Counted from the first letter of the stretch, positions 31,800 to 42,930 are shown. The stretch: 64,000 nt of DNA from Azolla caroliniana (GCA_043228905.1 JBHGNT010000001.1:21452001-21516000), one strand, 5' to 3'. The notes: generated by a model from the sequence alone, not told the origin. Made by a program: numbers and translations.

Positions 31800-32390
31800 T
31801 GTCGTGAAGAAAACCGGCCATAGGCGGAATCGGAGAGAAAGCGCGTAAACCGGCCCTTACATGGATGGACGCGTGACTTGACATTTTGTACACAAACCGG
31901 TGGATGTAAATACTAAGCTGCATGCATTTATTAGGGGGGGATTGTGCGTATCCCGGTCAGAGGGACAGGGAATAAAGGGAAGAGGACAAGGGAAAACGGG
32001 CATCGCACGCGAGGAGGAAGAAAAGCGTTGCTACAGAACGGAAGGCGGAGCTCTCTCCCTTCGACTCGAATCGTCGCTCTCTACGGGTGTCGGGAGGTCG
32101 CTACCTCTGCTTCGTGGACAGCCCGTGTGCTTCCAGCAGAGTCGCTCCCTTTCCCCCTTTTGTTTCTTGGAGTCGTGTGACTGTCGTCGGTGGGCGTGAG
32201 TAGGGTCCCCGTGCCAGGTCCATCGCCGCTTTGTCGGTTGTAACTGTCGGAGTTTGTAATCTCTGTCATTATAATGAAGTGTTACGTTCTATATCTCTCT
32301 TTCTCGCTTCTACGTGTCGGTGATTCTCTCTCTCTCTGTCTCTCTCTCTCTCCCTCCTCGGTCCAAGACCCTCGTGGTCCCGCCCCTTTC
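31800..32390 (+). repeat. Gypsy right LTR, 5' part (split by a Copia)
   Basis: Starts TGTCGTGAAGAAAACCGG like the LTR at 29722. It is interrupted after cgcccctttc by the Copia at 32391 and resumes at 38141 (ctttctacacgtacgcgcg) to GCGACA at 38172. Diverged from the left LTR in length and sequence, so the pair is old or recombined. Confidence 0.82.
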
Positions 32391-32458
32391 TGTTGGGAGA
32401 CAGGTCCCTCCGGATGGGTTGGGAGAAGAACAGTGCTGACGATGAACAAACTCGGCCG

Positions 32459-32740
32459 AGGCCGAAACCGTATGAGGAGGACCCCGGCTACGGAGAGCCG
32501 GATGGTGCAGGCCCGGTATGAACCGGATGAGGAGTACCCGGCTACGAAGAGCTGGATGGTGCAGGCCCAGTATGAACCGGATGAGGAGTACTCGGCTACG
32601 GAGAGCCGGATGGTGCAGGCCCGGTATGAATCGGATGAGGAGTACCCGGCTACGGAGACCCGGATGATACAGGCCCGGTGAGAACCGGATGAGGAGCACC
32701 CGGCTACGGAGAGCCAGATGACGCAGACCTGGTGAGAACC
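32459..32740 (+). repeat. 54-bp (18-codon) minisatellite in the LTR
   Basis: Units of the form ACCGGATGAGGAGTACCCGG...ATGGTGCAGGCCCGGTATGA. Because 54 is a multiple of three, the array reads open on both strands (YEPDEEYPATESRMVQAR per unit on the plus strand). Confidence 0.92.
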
Positions 32741-32817
32741 GGAGGAAGAGACATATTCGTAAATATGTTTCTGAGAGCCCATTGAGGCTACATTTGTAAA
32801 TAGCCGAAAAGTCATAT

Positions 32818-32832
32818 TAGTATAAATATGAC
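32818..32832 (+). promoter_or_regulatory. LTR TATA box
   Basis: AGTATAAATATGACT upstream of the presumed start of R. The same motif is present in the LTRs at 37754 and 40533. Confidence 0.65.
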
Positions 32833-33205
32833 TTAGGGCAAACCTTTTAGATGTAGTTGGACGTTGTGATTTTTCTTGTTGGTGCAAGAAGTGAGAGTGC
32901 GTAACTGTACAGAGAGAGAGAGAGAGACGAGGTCGTTGCCTCTGTTGTAACCGCCGCCTGTGGCGAAGATCGTGAGCACGAGGTCGTTGCCTCCGTGAAC
33001 TCACTGTTTTGTACATTCTTACATAGTGACAGTTTGCAGCCCGTGGGCTGCCGTGGTTTTTTCCCCTAGTTTGGGGTTTTCCACGTTAACCTCCTGTGTA
33101 TCTTTCTCCTCTTTGTGTCGTGTTCTATTTCCCATTTTCTGTGTATGAAAAGAATCTCGGTTGTGGCCGAGCGTTGCGCATAAGGAACGTTGGGTTCCCC
33201 ACAAG

Positions 33206-33218
33206 TGGTATCAGAGCG
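33206..33218 (+). promoter_or_regulatory. Copia primer-binding site (tRNA-iMet type)
   Basis: TGGTATCAGAGCG two bases after the 5' LTR. Confidence 0.88.
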
Positions 33219-33233
33219 AAATCGACACAGAAA

Positions 33234-34766
33234 ATGGATGAATCGTTTGGTGGCATGTTCAAGCTCACCGGCTCCAACTATTCAGTATGGAAGTCCAAGA
33301 TGAGGGACATGCTCGTGGTTAAAGACCTCTGGCTGCCGGTTCAATTCGGGGACAAGAGACCGGACAAAATCGACGCCGCGATATGGGAGGTGATGCACAT
33401 GAAGACAACGGCGTACATACGGTGCTTCATCGACATGAGCCTGTACAACAACTTCAATGAGGAGAGCAAGGCTCAGGAGCTCTGGGAGAAGATCGGCATA
33501 ATGTTTCAGAACAAAAATGTTGTCAATCAAGTGTCGGTATTCCGGAAGCTAGTAAGACTCCAGTACCAAGATGGCTCCAGCATGGCGGAGCACATGAATG
33601 CCTTCCAGGGGCTGATCCACCAGGCAACTTCATTGGAAGTACCTCTTGCCGATGAGGTACTAGCTCTACTCCTGCTCGGTTCCCTCCCGGATAGCTGGGA
33701 GACGTTGGTTGTCACTTTGGGCAACGCCGGGCCGGAAGGAAAGCGGTTATCCCTAGCAAGAGTAAAGTCGAGCTTGCTAGATGAGGAGGCGCGTCGGAAA
33801 GACAAAGATACGAGCTCCGACTCCAAAGCGCTCCTTACCGAATCGGAATGCGGAAGACAGAGAAACCGCAGTCCCCAGAACCGGGAGAAGTCGGGGACAC
33901 GGTCAAAGTCAAGAGGGAGGCCTACTTGCTTCTATTGCGGCAAGCCGGGACACTTCCAAAAGAACTATCGGCATTTCCGTAAAGACAAGGAAACCGACGG
34001 TACCGATTCGAAGCAAACCCCGGACCGGAACGGTAAAGACCGGAGGGGGCCGGACCAGAAGGGAACGACGGCAATTGCGGCAAGTGAAGAAGAGTTGATG
34101 CTCATCACCGAGGAGAGTGAAATAAACCTTGCCGGCGACGAGATGACCTGGGTGGTAGACTCCGGAGCGTCGTTCCACCTTACCCCGGACCGGAAATGCT
34201 TCTCATCCTATTCAGCCGGTGATCACGGCTGTGTCCGGATGGGGAATGAAGGAACATGCCGAATCGTCGGCATAGGAGACGTGTGGCTAACAACACCAAC
34301 CGGATGCAAGTTGCTGCTGAAGGATGTCCGACACGTTCCGGAAGTTCGTCTGAACCTGATATCAGCCGGTCGGCTAGATGATGAAGGCTACACGGGTAGC
34401 ATCCGGAACGGTGTCATAAAGTTCAGCAAAGGGAGCCTGATTGTGGCTCGGGCCCGGAAGGTAAACACGTTGTACCTGATGAATGCCCGGTTATGCCCGG
34501 AAGAAGTGAACGTGGCATCCGACACTGCCGGTGAGTTGTGGCACAAGAGGCTGTGTCACATGAGTGAGAAGGGGATGAAGAGGCTTGCAGACGACAACCT
34601 CATTCCAGTGAAGAACGTGCACTTAGAGAAGTGCACTGATTGTCAGGCCGGTAAGCAGAACCGGACCTCCTTCCGACCAAGGCCACCGATGAGACGTATT
34701 GCACCACTGGAGTTGGTGCATACGGATGTGTGTCAGGTAGACACGAAGTCACATGCCGGAGCGTAG
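33234..34766 (+). pseudogene. Copia gag, protease and GAG-pre-integrase; stop at 34764
   Basis: The ATG at 33234 starts FKLTGSNYSVWKSKMRDML, the usual Copia gag N-terminus. A CCHC-like knuckle follows (CFYCGKPGHFQKNY), its last Cys replaced by Tyr, so the finger is damaged. Protease is WVVDSGASFHLTPD. The GAG-pre-integrase module contains LWHKRLCHMSEKGM and CTDCQAGKQ, and the integrase begins LELVHTDVC. A TAG at 34764 ends the frame just before YFVTFIDDHSRKLW, which continues in the next block. Confidence 0.9.
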
Positions 34767-37261
34767 TACTTCGTGACGTTCATAGATGACCACAGCCGGA
34801 AGCTGTGGGCCACACCGTTGAAGACGAAGGATCAGGTGTTATCCGTCTTCAAAGAGCTCCACGCAAGAGTGGAAAGAGAAACCGGCCGGAAGCTGAAGGA
34901 GGAGAATACCGGGGGCAGTTCGAGGAGTACTGCCGCTCGAAGGGAATCCGGCTCAAATGTATCGTGCTGAAGACGCCGGAACTAAACGGGCTGGCCGAGA
35001 GGATGAACCGGACCATAATGGAGAGGGTCCGGAGAATGCTAGCGCATGCAAAACTACCCAAGAAGTTTTGGGCTAAGGCACTGTCGACGGCGACATATGT
35101 GATAAACAGATCACCCTCAGTACCCTTGGACGGAGACACGCCACAGAGAGTATGAACCGGTAAGGAAGTGTCCTACCGGCATCTGAGGGTGTTCGGGTGT
35201 CTCACGTACGTGCATGTAGCAAAGGACCGGAGAGGAAAGTTAGATCCAAAGACCCGGCCATGCATATTCCTCGGTTACGGTGACGATGAGTTCGGCTACT
35301 GAGTGTGGGACCCGGTCGACAAGAAGGTATTCCGGAGTCGAGATATTATCTTCATGGAGGACAAGACGCTCGCCGACTGGGAGTCGGAGAAGAAGATAAT
35401 GAACTCCGAGTCGACCGGTAAGGATAGACTCTACGATGAGCAGACCCAACCGGCAAGAGACCGATTAGCACTCGAGGAACCAGCCGGTTACGGTGAGGAT
35501 ACCGAACCGGCAGAAGAAGAAGTAGAAGAAGCTAAGACCGAAACCGGCCTAGACCCCGAATCGGATTCGGATGAAGAGCATATGGACGAGCCGTTTACCG
35601 AAGCCCGAAGACGTAGATATCCTCTCAGAGAGAGAAGGGCCCCCCGGAGATTTCCGGATGCAGAGCATGTTCTGCTGACCGATGAGGGGGAGCCGGAAAG
35701 CTTCGAAGAAGTGAAGGAAGACACCCACAGCCGAAAATGGTTAAGTGCCATGCAGGACGAGATGGATTCCCTGCATGAGAACCATACATACGAATTGGTG
35801 GAGTTGCCGAAAGGAAAGCGGGCACTCCGAAACAAGTGGGTGTACAAGTTGAAACCGGGAGATGCCGGCAATCCCCCGAGATACAAAGCGAGGATCGTGG
35901 TGAAGGGGTTCCAGCAAAAGAACGGCGTGGACTTCGACGAGATATTTGCCCCGGTAGTAAAGATGACCTCCATCCGGACGGTGCTGAGTATAGCAGCAAG
36001 CATGGACCTCGAGGTAGAACAGCTGGACGTGAAGACGGCATTCCTTCACGGCGACCTCGAAGAGGAGATCTACATGCAGCAACCGGAAGGATTTGTGGAG
36101 AAAGGGAAGGAGCACCTGGTATGCCGGTTGAAGAAGAGCCTGTATGGACTGAAGCAGGCTCCCTGGCAATGGTACCGGAAGTTCGACTCCTTCATGACCG
36201 ATCAAGGGTACCACAAGACACAGGCCGATCACTGTGTGTTTGTGAAGAAGTTCGAAGGAGGCGACTTCTTAATACTCCTCCTATACGTGGATGACATGTT
36301 GATCGTCGGACGTGACCAAGTCAAAATACGGATGCTGAAGAAGGCTCTCAACCGGACCTTCTCAATGAAAGACTTGGGTCCGGCAAGACAGATGTTGGGG
36401 ATGCACATCATTCGGGACCGGTTAAAGAAGCAACTATGGCTGTCACAGGAGAAGTATGTGACAAAGGTGCTTCACCGGTTCAACATGTCAAAAGCGAAAC
36501 CGGTCGGATCGACACTTCCGGCAAACTACAGGCTATCCGGCAAGCAAAGCCCGAATACGAAAGCAGAGAAGGCGGATATGATGAAGATTCCATATGCCTC
36601 TGCCGTCGGGAGCTTGATGTACGCAATGGTTTGTACTCGACCGGACATTGGATACGCAGTCGGAGTGGTGAGCCGGTTCATGAGTAATCCCGGCAAGGAG
36701 CACTGGAACGCAGTCAAATGGATACTACGGTATTTGAAGGGCACTTCAAATATGAGTCTCCGATTTGGCTCTGGAAAACCTAAACACGACGGTTTCACCG
36801 ATTCGGACATGTCGGTTGATGTGGATACCAACCGGTCTACATCTGGGTATGTGATGACATATGCAGGGGGAGCTGTTTCGTGGCAGTCGAGGCTGCAGAA
36901 GACGGTTGCATTGTCAACCACAGAGGCGGAGTACATGGCGGCTGTGGAAGCCGGCAAGGAAATATTATGGATGAAGGACTTCATCGGAGAGCTCGGTATC
37001 CGGCAAGAGGAATACCGACTCTACTGCGATAGTCAAAGTGCCATCCACCTTGCTAAGAATGCGGCCTACCATTCCCAGACGAAGCATATCCAACGGAGGT
37101 ATCACTGGATCCGGGAAAAAGTAGATGACCAGGAGTTCGCATTGACGAAGATCCACACGGCCGAGAACGGGTCAGATATGCTGACCAAAGTGCTGACACC
37201 CGACAAGCTGGACGCATGCCGGAAGCGGATCAGACTGGTAAGACACCCCATGCCGGAGTGA
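34767..37261 (+). pseudogene. Copia integrase, RT and RNase H with frameshift and stops
   Basis: Integrase continues (FIDDHSRKLW), shifts frame near 34900 within the GGEFEE region, resumes (LKTPELNGLAERMNRTIMER) and meets TGA at 35153 and 35300. From 35303 one long frame runs to a TGA at 37259 with RT (ARIVVKGFQQKNGVDFDEIF, QLDVKTAFLHGDLEEEIYM, LYVDDMLIVG) and RNase H (SDMSVDVDTNRSTSGYV, STTEAEYMAAVEAGKEILWM). The RT/RNase H half is intact while the integrase is broken, so the copy is probably immobile. Confidence 0.9.
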
Positions 37262-37271
37262 AGGGGGAGTT

Positions 37272-38140
37272 TGTTGGGAGACAGGTCCCTCCGGATGGGT
37301 TGGGAGAAGAACAATGCTGACGATGAACAAACTCGGCCAAGGCCGAAACCGTATGAGGAGGACCCCGGCTACAGAGAGTCGGATGGTGCAGGCCCGGTAT
37401 GAACCGGATGAGGAGTACCCGGCTACGGAGAGCCGGATGGTGCAAGCCCGGTATGAACCGGATGAAGAGTACCCGGCTATGGAGAGCCGGATGGTGCAGG
37501 CCCGGTATGAACCGGATGAGGAGTACTCGGCTACGGAGAGCCGGATGGTGCAGGCCCAGTATGAACCGGATGAGGAGTACCCGGCTACAGAGCGCCGGAT
37601 GATACAGGCCCGGTGAGAACTGGATGAGGAGCACCCGGCTACAGAGAGCCAGATGACGCAGACCCGGTGAGAACCGGAGGAAGAGACATTTTCGTAAATA
37701 TGTTTCTGAGAGCCCATCGAGGCTACATTTGTAAATAGCCGAAAAGTCATATTAGTATAAATATGACTTAGGGCAAACCTTTTAGATGTAGTTGGACGTT
37801 GTGATTTTTCTTGTTGGTGCAAGAAGTGAGAGTGCATAACTGTACAGAGAGAGAGAGAGAGAGACGAGGTCGTTGCCTCTGTTGTAACCGCCGCCTATGG
37901 CGAAGATCGTGAGCACGAGGTCGTTGCCTCCGTGAACTCACTGTTTTGTACATTCTTACATAGTGACAGTTTGCAGCCTGTGGGCTGCCGTGGTTTTTTC
38001 CCCTAGTTTGGGGTTTTCTACGTTAACCTCCTGTGTATCTTTCTCCTCTTTGTGTCGTGTTCTATTTCCCGTTTTCTGTGTATGAAAAGAATCTCGGTTG
38101 TGGCCGAGCGTTGCGCATAAGGAACGTTGGGTTCCCCACA
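37272..38140 (+). repeat. Copia 3' LTR (869 bp)
   Basis: One more 54-bp unit than the 5' LTR (array about 37328-37672). Same ends and TATA box. Confidence 0.92.
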
Positions 38141-38172
38141 CTTTCTACACGTACGCGCGTAACAACGCGACA
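38141..38172 (+). repeat. Gypsy right LTR, 3' tip
   Basis: Begins with the ctttc duplication and ends GCGACA, completing the LTR started at 31800. Confidence 0.8.
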
Positions 38173-40316
38173 ACGTACGTGATTAATAGATCACCCTCAG
38201 CACCCTTGGAAGGAGACACGCCGCAGAAAGTATGGACCGGTAAAGATGTGTCTTACCAGCATCTGAAGGTGTTTGGTTGTCTCTCTTACATGCATGTTGC
38301 AAAGGACAAGAGAGCAAAGTTGGATCTGAAGTCCAGGCCATGCATATTCCTTCGATACGGTGATGATGAGTTTGGATACCGAGTGTGGGACTTGGTCGAC
38401 AAGAAGGTGTTCCAGAATCGAGACATAGTATTCATGGAAGACAAGGCTATTGCCGACTGGGAGTCGAAGAAGAAGATAGCAGACTCCGGATCGACCGACG
38501 GGACCCATCCGGCCGGAAGTAGGATAACACTCAAAGAATCAGGCGGAGTTGGACAAGAGACCGAACCGATCGAAGAAGAAGAAGATCAAGATACCAGAAC
38601 CAGACAAGACCCCGAATCAGATTCAGATGAAGAACAGATGGAGGAACCAGTGGACGAGAACCAAGGAAGAAAATATCCTCTCAGGGAGAGAAGAGCCCCC
38701 TGGAGATTTCCGGATGCAGAGCACGTATTGCTAACCGATAAGGGGGAGTTGGAAAGCTTCGAAGAAGCAAAGAAAGACACCCACAGCCGCAAGTGGTTGA
38801 GTGCCATGCAGGATGAGATGGATTCCCTGCATGAGAACCACACATACGAACTGGCGGAGTTGCCGAAAGGAAAGAGGGCACTCCGGAACAAGTGGGTGTA
38901 CAAGCTGAAACCGGGAGACACTAGAAATCCACTGAGGTACAAGGCCCGGATCGTGGTGAAGGGTTTTCAACAGAAGAAAGGAGTGGATTTCGACGAGATC
39001 TTTGCCCCAGTAGTAAAGATGACATCCATCCGGATGGTGTTGAGCATAGCGGAAAGCATGGACCTCGAGGTAGAGCAACTAGACGTCAAGACGGCGTTCC
39101 TACATGGCGACCTCGAAGAAGAGATCTACATGCAACAGCCGGAAGGATTCGTCAGAAAATGGAAGGAGCACCTGGTATGCCGGCTGAAGAAGAGCTTATA
39201 CAGACTAAAGCAAGCCCCCCGGAAATGGTACCGGAAGTTCGACTCTTTCATGACCAACAATGGGTACCAAAGAACGCACGCCGATCAATGTGTGTTTGTG
39301 AAGAAGTTTGACAGAAGAGATTTTCTCATCCTCCTGTTGTATGTGGACGACATGTTGATTGTCGGACGAGACCATATGAAGATCTGAGTGTTGAAGAAGT
39401 CCTTGAGTAGGTTGTTCTTGATGAAGGATATCGGTCTAGCAAAGCAAATCCTGGGGATGCACATTGTTCGGGATCGAACAAAGAAATTATTGTGGCTATC
39501 ACAAGAAAAGTATGTGACAAAGGTGCTCCAGATATTCAATATGGAGAGCGTGAAACCAGTCGGTTCGACATTGCTGACGAACTGCAAGCTGAGTAAAGAC
39601 CAATGTCCAAAATCGAGAACAGAAAAGGTCGAGATGGAAAAGGTTCCTTATGCCTCCGTGGTTGGAAGCCTGATGTATGCAACGGTTTGTAACAAGCTAG
39701 ACATAGGATACGCAGTCAGAGTGGTCAACTGGTTCATGAGCAATCCAAGAAGAGAACACTGGAACGCGGTCAAGTGGATACTTTGGTACTTGAAAGGCAC
39801 CTCGAGTATGTGCCTCCGGTTCAGCTCAGGTAAACCCCAACTGGAAGGCTTTACGGATTCGAATATGTTGGCTAATGCGGATACCAGCCGGTCCACATCC
39901 GGATACATCAGGACATATGCAGGGGGAGTTGTATCGTGGCAGTCAAGGCTACAGAAGTCCGTTGCACTATCAACAACGGATGCGGAGTACATGGCAGTTG
40001 TGGAAGCCGGCAAGTAATATAGATGAAGGACTTCATCGCAGAGCTAGGAATCCGACAAGAGGAATACCGGCTCTACTGCAATAGCCAAAGTGCCATCCAC
40101 CTTGCTAAGAACATGGCCTACCATTCCCGAACCAAGCACATCCAGAGAAGATACCACTGGCTCCAAGAGAAGGTAGAAGATCAAGACTTCGCGCTGACGA
40201 AGATCCACATGGAGGAGAACGGGTCGGATATGTTGACCAAGGTGCTGTCAGCCGACAAACTGGACACGTGCCGGAGACGAATCAGACTAACAAGAAATCC
40301 CATGTCGGAGTGAAGG
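38173..40316 (+). pseudogene. 5'-truncated Copia pol (integrase end, RT, RNase H)
   Basis: Starts in the integrase C-terminus (TYVINRSPSAPLEGDTPQKVW) directly after the Gypsy LTR, continues through CIFLRYGDDEFGY, RT (ARIVVKGFQQKKGVDFDEIF, LLLYVDDMLIVG), a TGA at about 39385, and RNase H (STTDAEYMAVVEAGK, then a TAA at 40015), ending MSE at 40313. It is closely related to the 32391-38140 family. No 5' half of this element is visible on the far side of the Gypsy, so the expected interrupted copy is missing there. Confidence 0.9.
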
Positions 40317-40326
40317 GGGGAATTTG

Positions 40327-40856
40327 TTAGGAATTTGGTTCCTCCGGATGGGATCCGGAGGAGCCGGATCGAACAAGCCGAAGGAAGGAACCGGACCGGA
40401 TGCAGCAACCGGACCAAACCGGAAGGTATCCGAATGGATCCGGTGTGAACCGGATCCAGGGACATATCTGCAAATATGTTTTTGGTGCGCCTATAAAGGC
40501 TATATTTGTAAATAGTCTTAAAGTCATATAATTATAAATATGACTTAGGGCAATCACTTTGGTGGTTTTTGTTGTTGTTACTTGTATTATAGTTGTAGAG
40601 AGAGAGAGAGAGAAGAGAAGTCACCGGTTGGCGAAGATACAGAGCTCGAGGTCGTTGCCTCTGAGTCTCCTGTTGTACCTCCTTTCTCATATAGTGATAG
40701 TTGGAGTCTATAGGCTCCCGTGGTTTTTCCCTATTAGGGTTTTCCACGTAAACATTCTGTGTTGTCTCTTCTCTGTAAGTGTACAAACCTCCATTTCTGT
40801 TTTGTTCCCTCATAAAGTGTTGGAATCTCGGTTGTGGCCGAGTGCTATTCCGCACA
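40327..40856 (+). repeat. Copia 3' LTR (530 bp)
   Basis: Follows the polypurine tract gaagggggg at 40312, starts TGTTAGGAATTTGG and ends TTCCGCACA. A TATAAATATGACTT box lies at about 40534, and the LTR includes an (AG)n tract at 40598-40612. Confidence 0.85.
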
Positions 40857-41263
40857 GGTCGCTCATGCCCATTCGTGTTTCCGATGTAAATAGTCTTAAA
40901 TTCATATAAGTATAAATATGACTTAGGGCAATCACTTTGGTGGTTTTTGTTGTTGTTACTTGTATTATAGTTGTAGAGAGAGAGAGAGAGAAGAGAAGTC
41001 ACCGGTTGGCGAAGATACAGAGCTCGAGGTCGTTGCCTCTGAGTCTCCTGTTGTACCTCCTTTCTCATATAGTGATAGTTGGAGTCTATAGGCTCCCGTG
41101 GTTTTTCCCTATTAGGGTTTTCCACGTAAACATTCTGTGTTGTCTCTTCTCTGTAAGTGTACAAACCTCCATTTCTGTTTTGTTCCCTCATAAAGTGTTG
41201 GAATCTCGGTTGTGGCCGAGTGCTATTCCGCACAGGTCGCTCATGCCCATTCGTGTTTCCGAT
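40508..41263 (+). repeat. 378-bp tandem duplication of the LTR promoter half
   Basis: 40508-40885 and 40886-41263 are near-identical (differences seen around the TATA box, such as aaagtcatataatt versus aaattcatataagt). Each unit holds the TATA box, R/U5 to the LTR end and about 29 bp of flanking array sequence. The duplication therefore happened after insertion. Confidence 0.93.
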
Positions 41264-41955
41264 GAGGACCGCACATGGTCACTCCGTTCCGATTCCCGAT
41301 GAGGGCCACACATGGTCGCTCACACCCGTTCGTGTTCCAGTTCTCGGTGAGAACCGCATGGTCGCTCACGCCTGTTCGTGTTCCAATTCTCGGTGAGGAC
41401 TTCATGATCTCTCACGCCCGTTCGTGCTCCCAATGAGGACCTCATGGTCGCTCACTCCCATTCGTGTTCCAGTTCCCGATGAGGACTGCATGGTCATTCA
41501 CTCCCGTTCATGTTCTAGTTCCCTGTGAGGGCCACACATGATCGCTCATGCTCATTCGTGTTCGAGTTCCCGGTGAGGTTTGCATGGTGGATCACGCTTG
41601 TTAGTGTTCAAGTTCCCGGTAAGGCCCGCATGGTCGCTCATGCCCGTTTGTGTTCGAGTTCCCGGTGAGGACAGTGTGGTCACTAACGCCCGTTCGTGTT
41701 CGAGTTCCTGGTGAGAGCCACACGATCACTCACTCCCATTCGTGTTCCTATTCCCTATGACGGCCACATGGTCGCTCATGCCCACTTATGTTCCCGATGA
41801 GGACCACACATGGTCGCACACACCCATTGGGGTTCTAATCTCCGGTGAGGACCGTACATGGTCATTCATGCTCGTCAGTGTTCGAGTCTCTGGTACTGCA
41901 CATGGTCTCTCGCATTCATTGGTGTTCAAGTCTCTGAGGAGGACAACATATGCTT
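41235..41955 (+). repeat. Degenerate minisatellite, about 16 units of about 46 bp
   Basis: Units share the form GGTCGCTCACGCCCGTTC, then GTGTTCGAGTTCCCGGTGAG, then GACCGCAT. Lengths vary from about 37 to 48 bp. It sits just upstream of a polypurine tract and LTR, the position where several plant Gypsy lineages carry tandem repeats in their 3' untranslated region. Confidence 0.9.
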
Positions 41956-42021
41956 CCTCATGCCCCTCATTGCTCCAATCCCCGTCCACCCCTACACCAC
42001 GCTTTCGAAAAGGCGGTTGTA

Positions 42022-42034
42022 AAGGGGAGGATAA
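42022..42034 (+). other. Polypurine tract
   Basis: aaggggaggataa immediately before TGTCACGACACAG, as in many Gypsy elements. It supports the LTR call that follows. Confidence 0.65.
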
Positions 42035-42504
42035 TGTCACGACACAGTGACGTCAAATACGTAGTTAGTGAAGATTGAACCTGTAACCTCACATCTACAA
42101 GACATCATGCTCAACCATCTAGATAAGATCATGTATAATATAGTAAAGTATTTTATTGTATATTCTAGTATATATACATTCTAGAATATTCTAGAGCCTT
42201 TAGTGTATTCTAGAAATATTCTATGGTGTATTCTAGACGGGTATATTCTAGAGATATTTGTCAAGTATATTCTAGAGATACTGAATCTCAGAACTTGTAT
42301 AAATACTTGTAACCTCCTTGATCCCTTTCAAGGGATTCAACGTCAGTCATTGACATATCAATCTAGTATTCTTGTTCCATTCCATCTTGTCTCATTCTTC
42401 ATCTCTGTCTTCATGCTCTTGTGTCATTCCCAGCTTCTCAAGTTCTACGCTCTTAGACCCATCATCCTTGCTCCGTCCGAATCCGCGGTTGGTGTGTTGT
42501 GACA
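42035..42504 (+). repeat. LTR (about 470 bp) of a truncated Gypsy-type element
   Basis: Starts TGTCACGACAC after a polypurine tract and ends GTTGTGACA, giving inverted TGTCAC/GTGACA tips. A TATAAATA box lies at 42299. No matching 5' LTR is in the window. Clustered TTCTAGAA-type motifs lie upstream of the TATA box. Confidence 0.7.
42179..42276 (+). promoter_or_regulatory. Cluster of heat-shock-element-like motifs in an LTR
   Basis: TTCTAGAATATTCTAGAG at 42179-42196 is four alternating TTC/GAA modules in correct 5-bp phase (last module GAG). TTCTAGAAATATTC follows at 42208-42221, and single TTCTAGA sites lie near 42231, 42246 and 42270. TATAAATA is at 42299, 25-120 bp downstream. Confidence 0.7.
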
Positions 42505-42930
42505 ATGACAAAGTCTGGGAGGAATACAAGACATGTGTCAAAGGAACCATTAGATTTATGTGTAGCTTGTCAAATTGTTTCTATTCTTTTGTCGAATGCA
42601 TCAAGTAACACAAATGTAAACTTGTGAAATGAAAGAGTTGCTACAACCTCAAGAGAAATGTTCTGTGCAAATGTTGTTACACTATTTTTTCATCCCGTGT
42701 TGACAGCCATTTCAGATGCAAATGAAGATGCTAATAGAGAGTATGCTATCAAGTTGTTATTACCTTCACTTTTGAGAGCTATTAAAAGGCTGAGTCCAAG
42801 TAGCATGAAGGGATTAGAGAACCCATTATAGAAGGAATTATTAGAGACCTTAAGGCTTTTATTTTCTCAAGACTATTTGCAAAAGCAAGACCTATATTTT
42901 CTGTAGAGCTTCTTTTTCATCCATTATCTG
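42505..42930 (+). other. Unidentified 430-bp segment between LTR and Copia
   Basis: A broken frame suggests coding ancestry (HPVLTAISDANEDANREYAI, then KLLLPSLLRAIKRLSPSSM), with stops. It does not look like a retroelement protein and could be a captured host exon. Not identified. Confidence 0.4.

Larger units (their letters stand above)
32391..33203 (+). repeat. Copia 5' LTR (813 bp)
   Basis: Contains five to six units of a 54-bp minisatellite (32459-32740), a TATAAATATGACTT box at about 32820 and a GA repeat at 32912-32927. Confidence 0.92.
32391..38140 (+). mobile_element. Near full-length, mildly decayed Ty1/Copia element
   Basis: LTRs at 32391-33203 (813 bp) and 37272-38140 (869 bp) start TGTTGGGAGA and end TTCCCCACA. 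The target-site duplication is ctttc (32386-32390 and 38141-38145). The primer site TGGTATCAGAGCG is at 33206 and the polypurine tract gaagggggagtt ends at 37271. The LTRs differ mainly by one 54-bp minisatellite unit and a GA dinucleotide. The coding region carries a handful of stops and a frameshift. It is inserted into the right LTR of the Gypsy remnant. Confidence 0.93.

Noticed and set aside
32274-32681. Frame of 135 codons spanning the LTR minisatellite as a gene
   Set aside because: It lies wholly within a Copia LTR and the openness follows from a 54-bp unit without stops; no evidence of a protein.
40532-41233. 233-codon minus-strand frame over the LTR duplication
   Set aside because: Two copies of the same translated LTR sequence; no domain.
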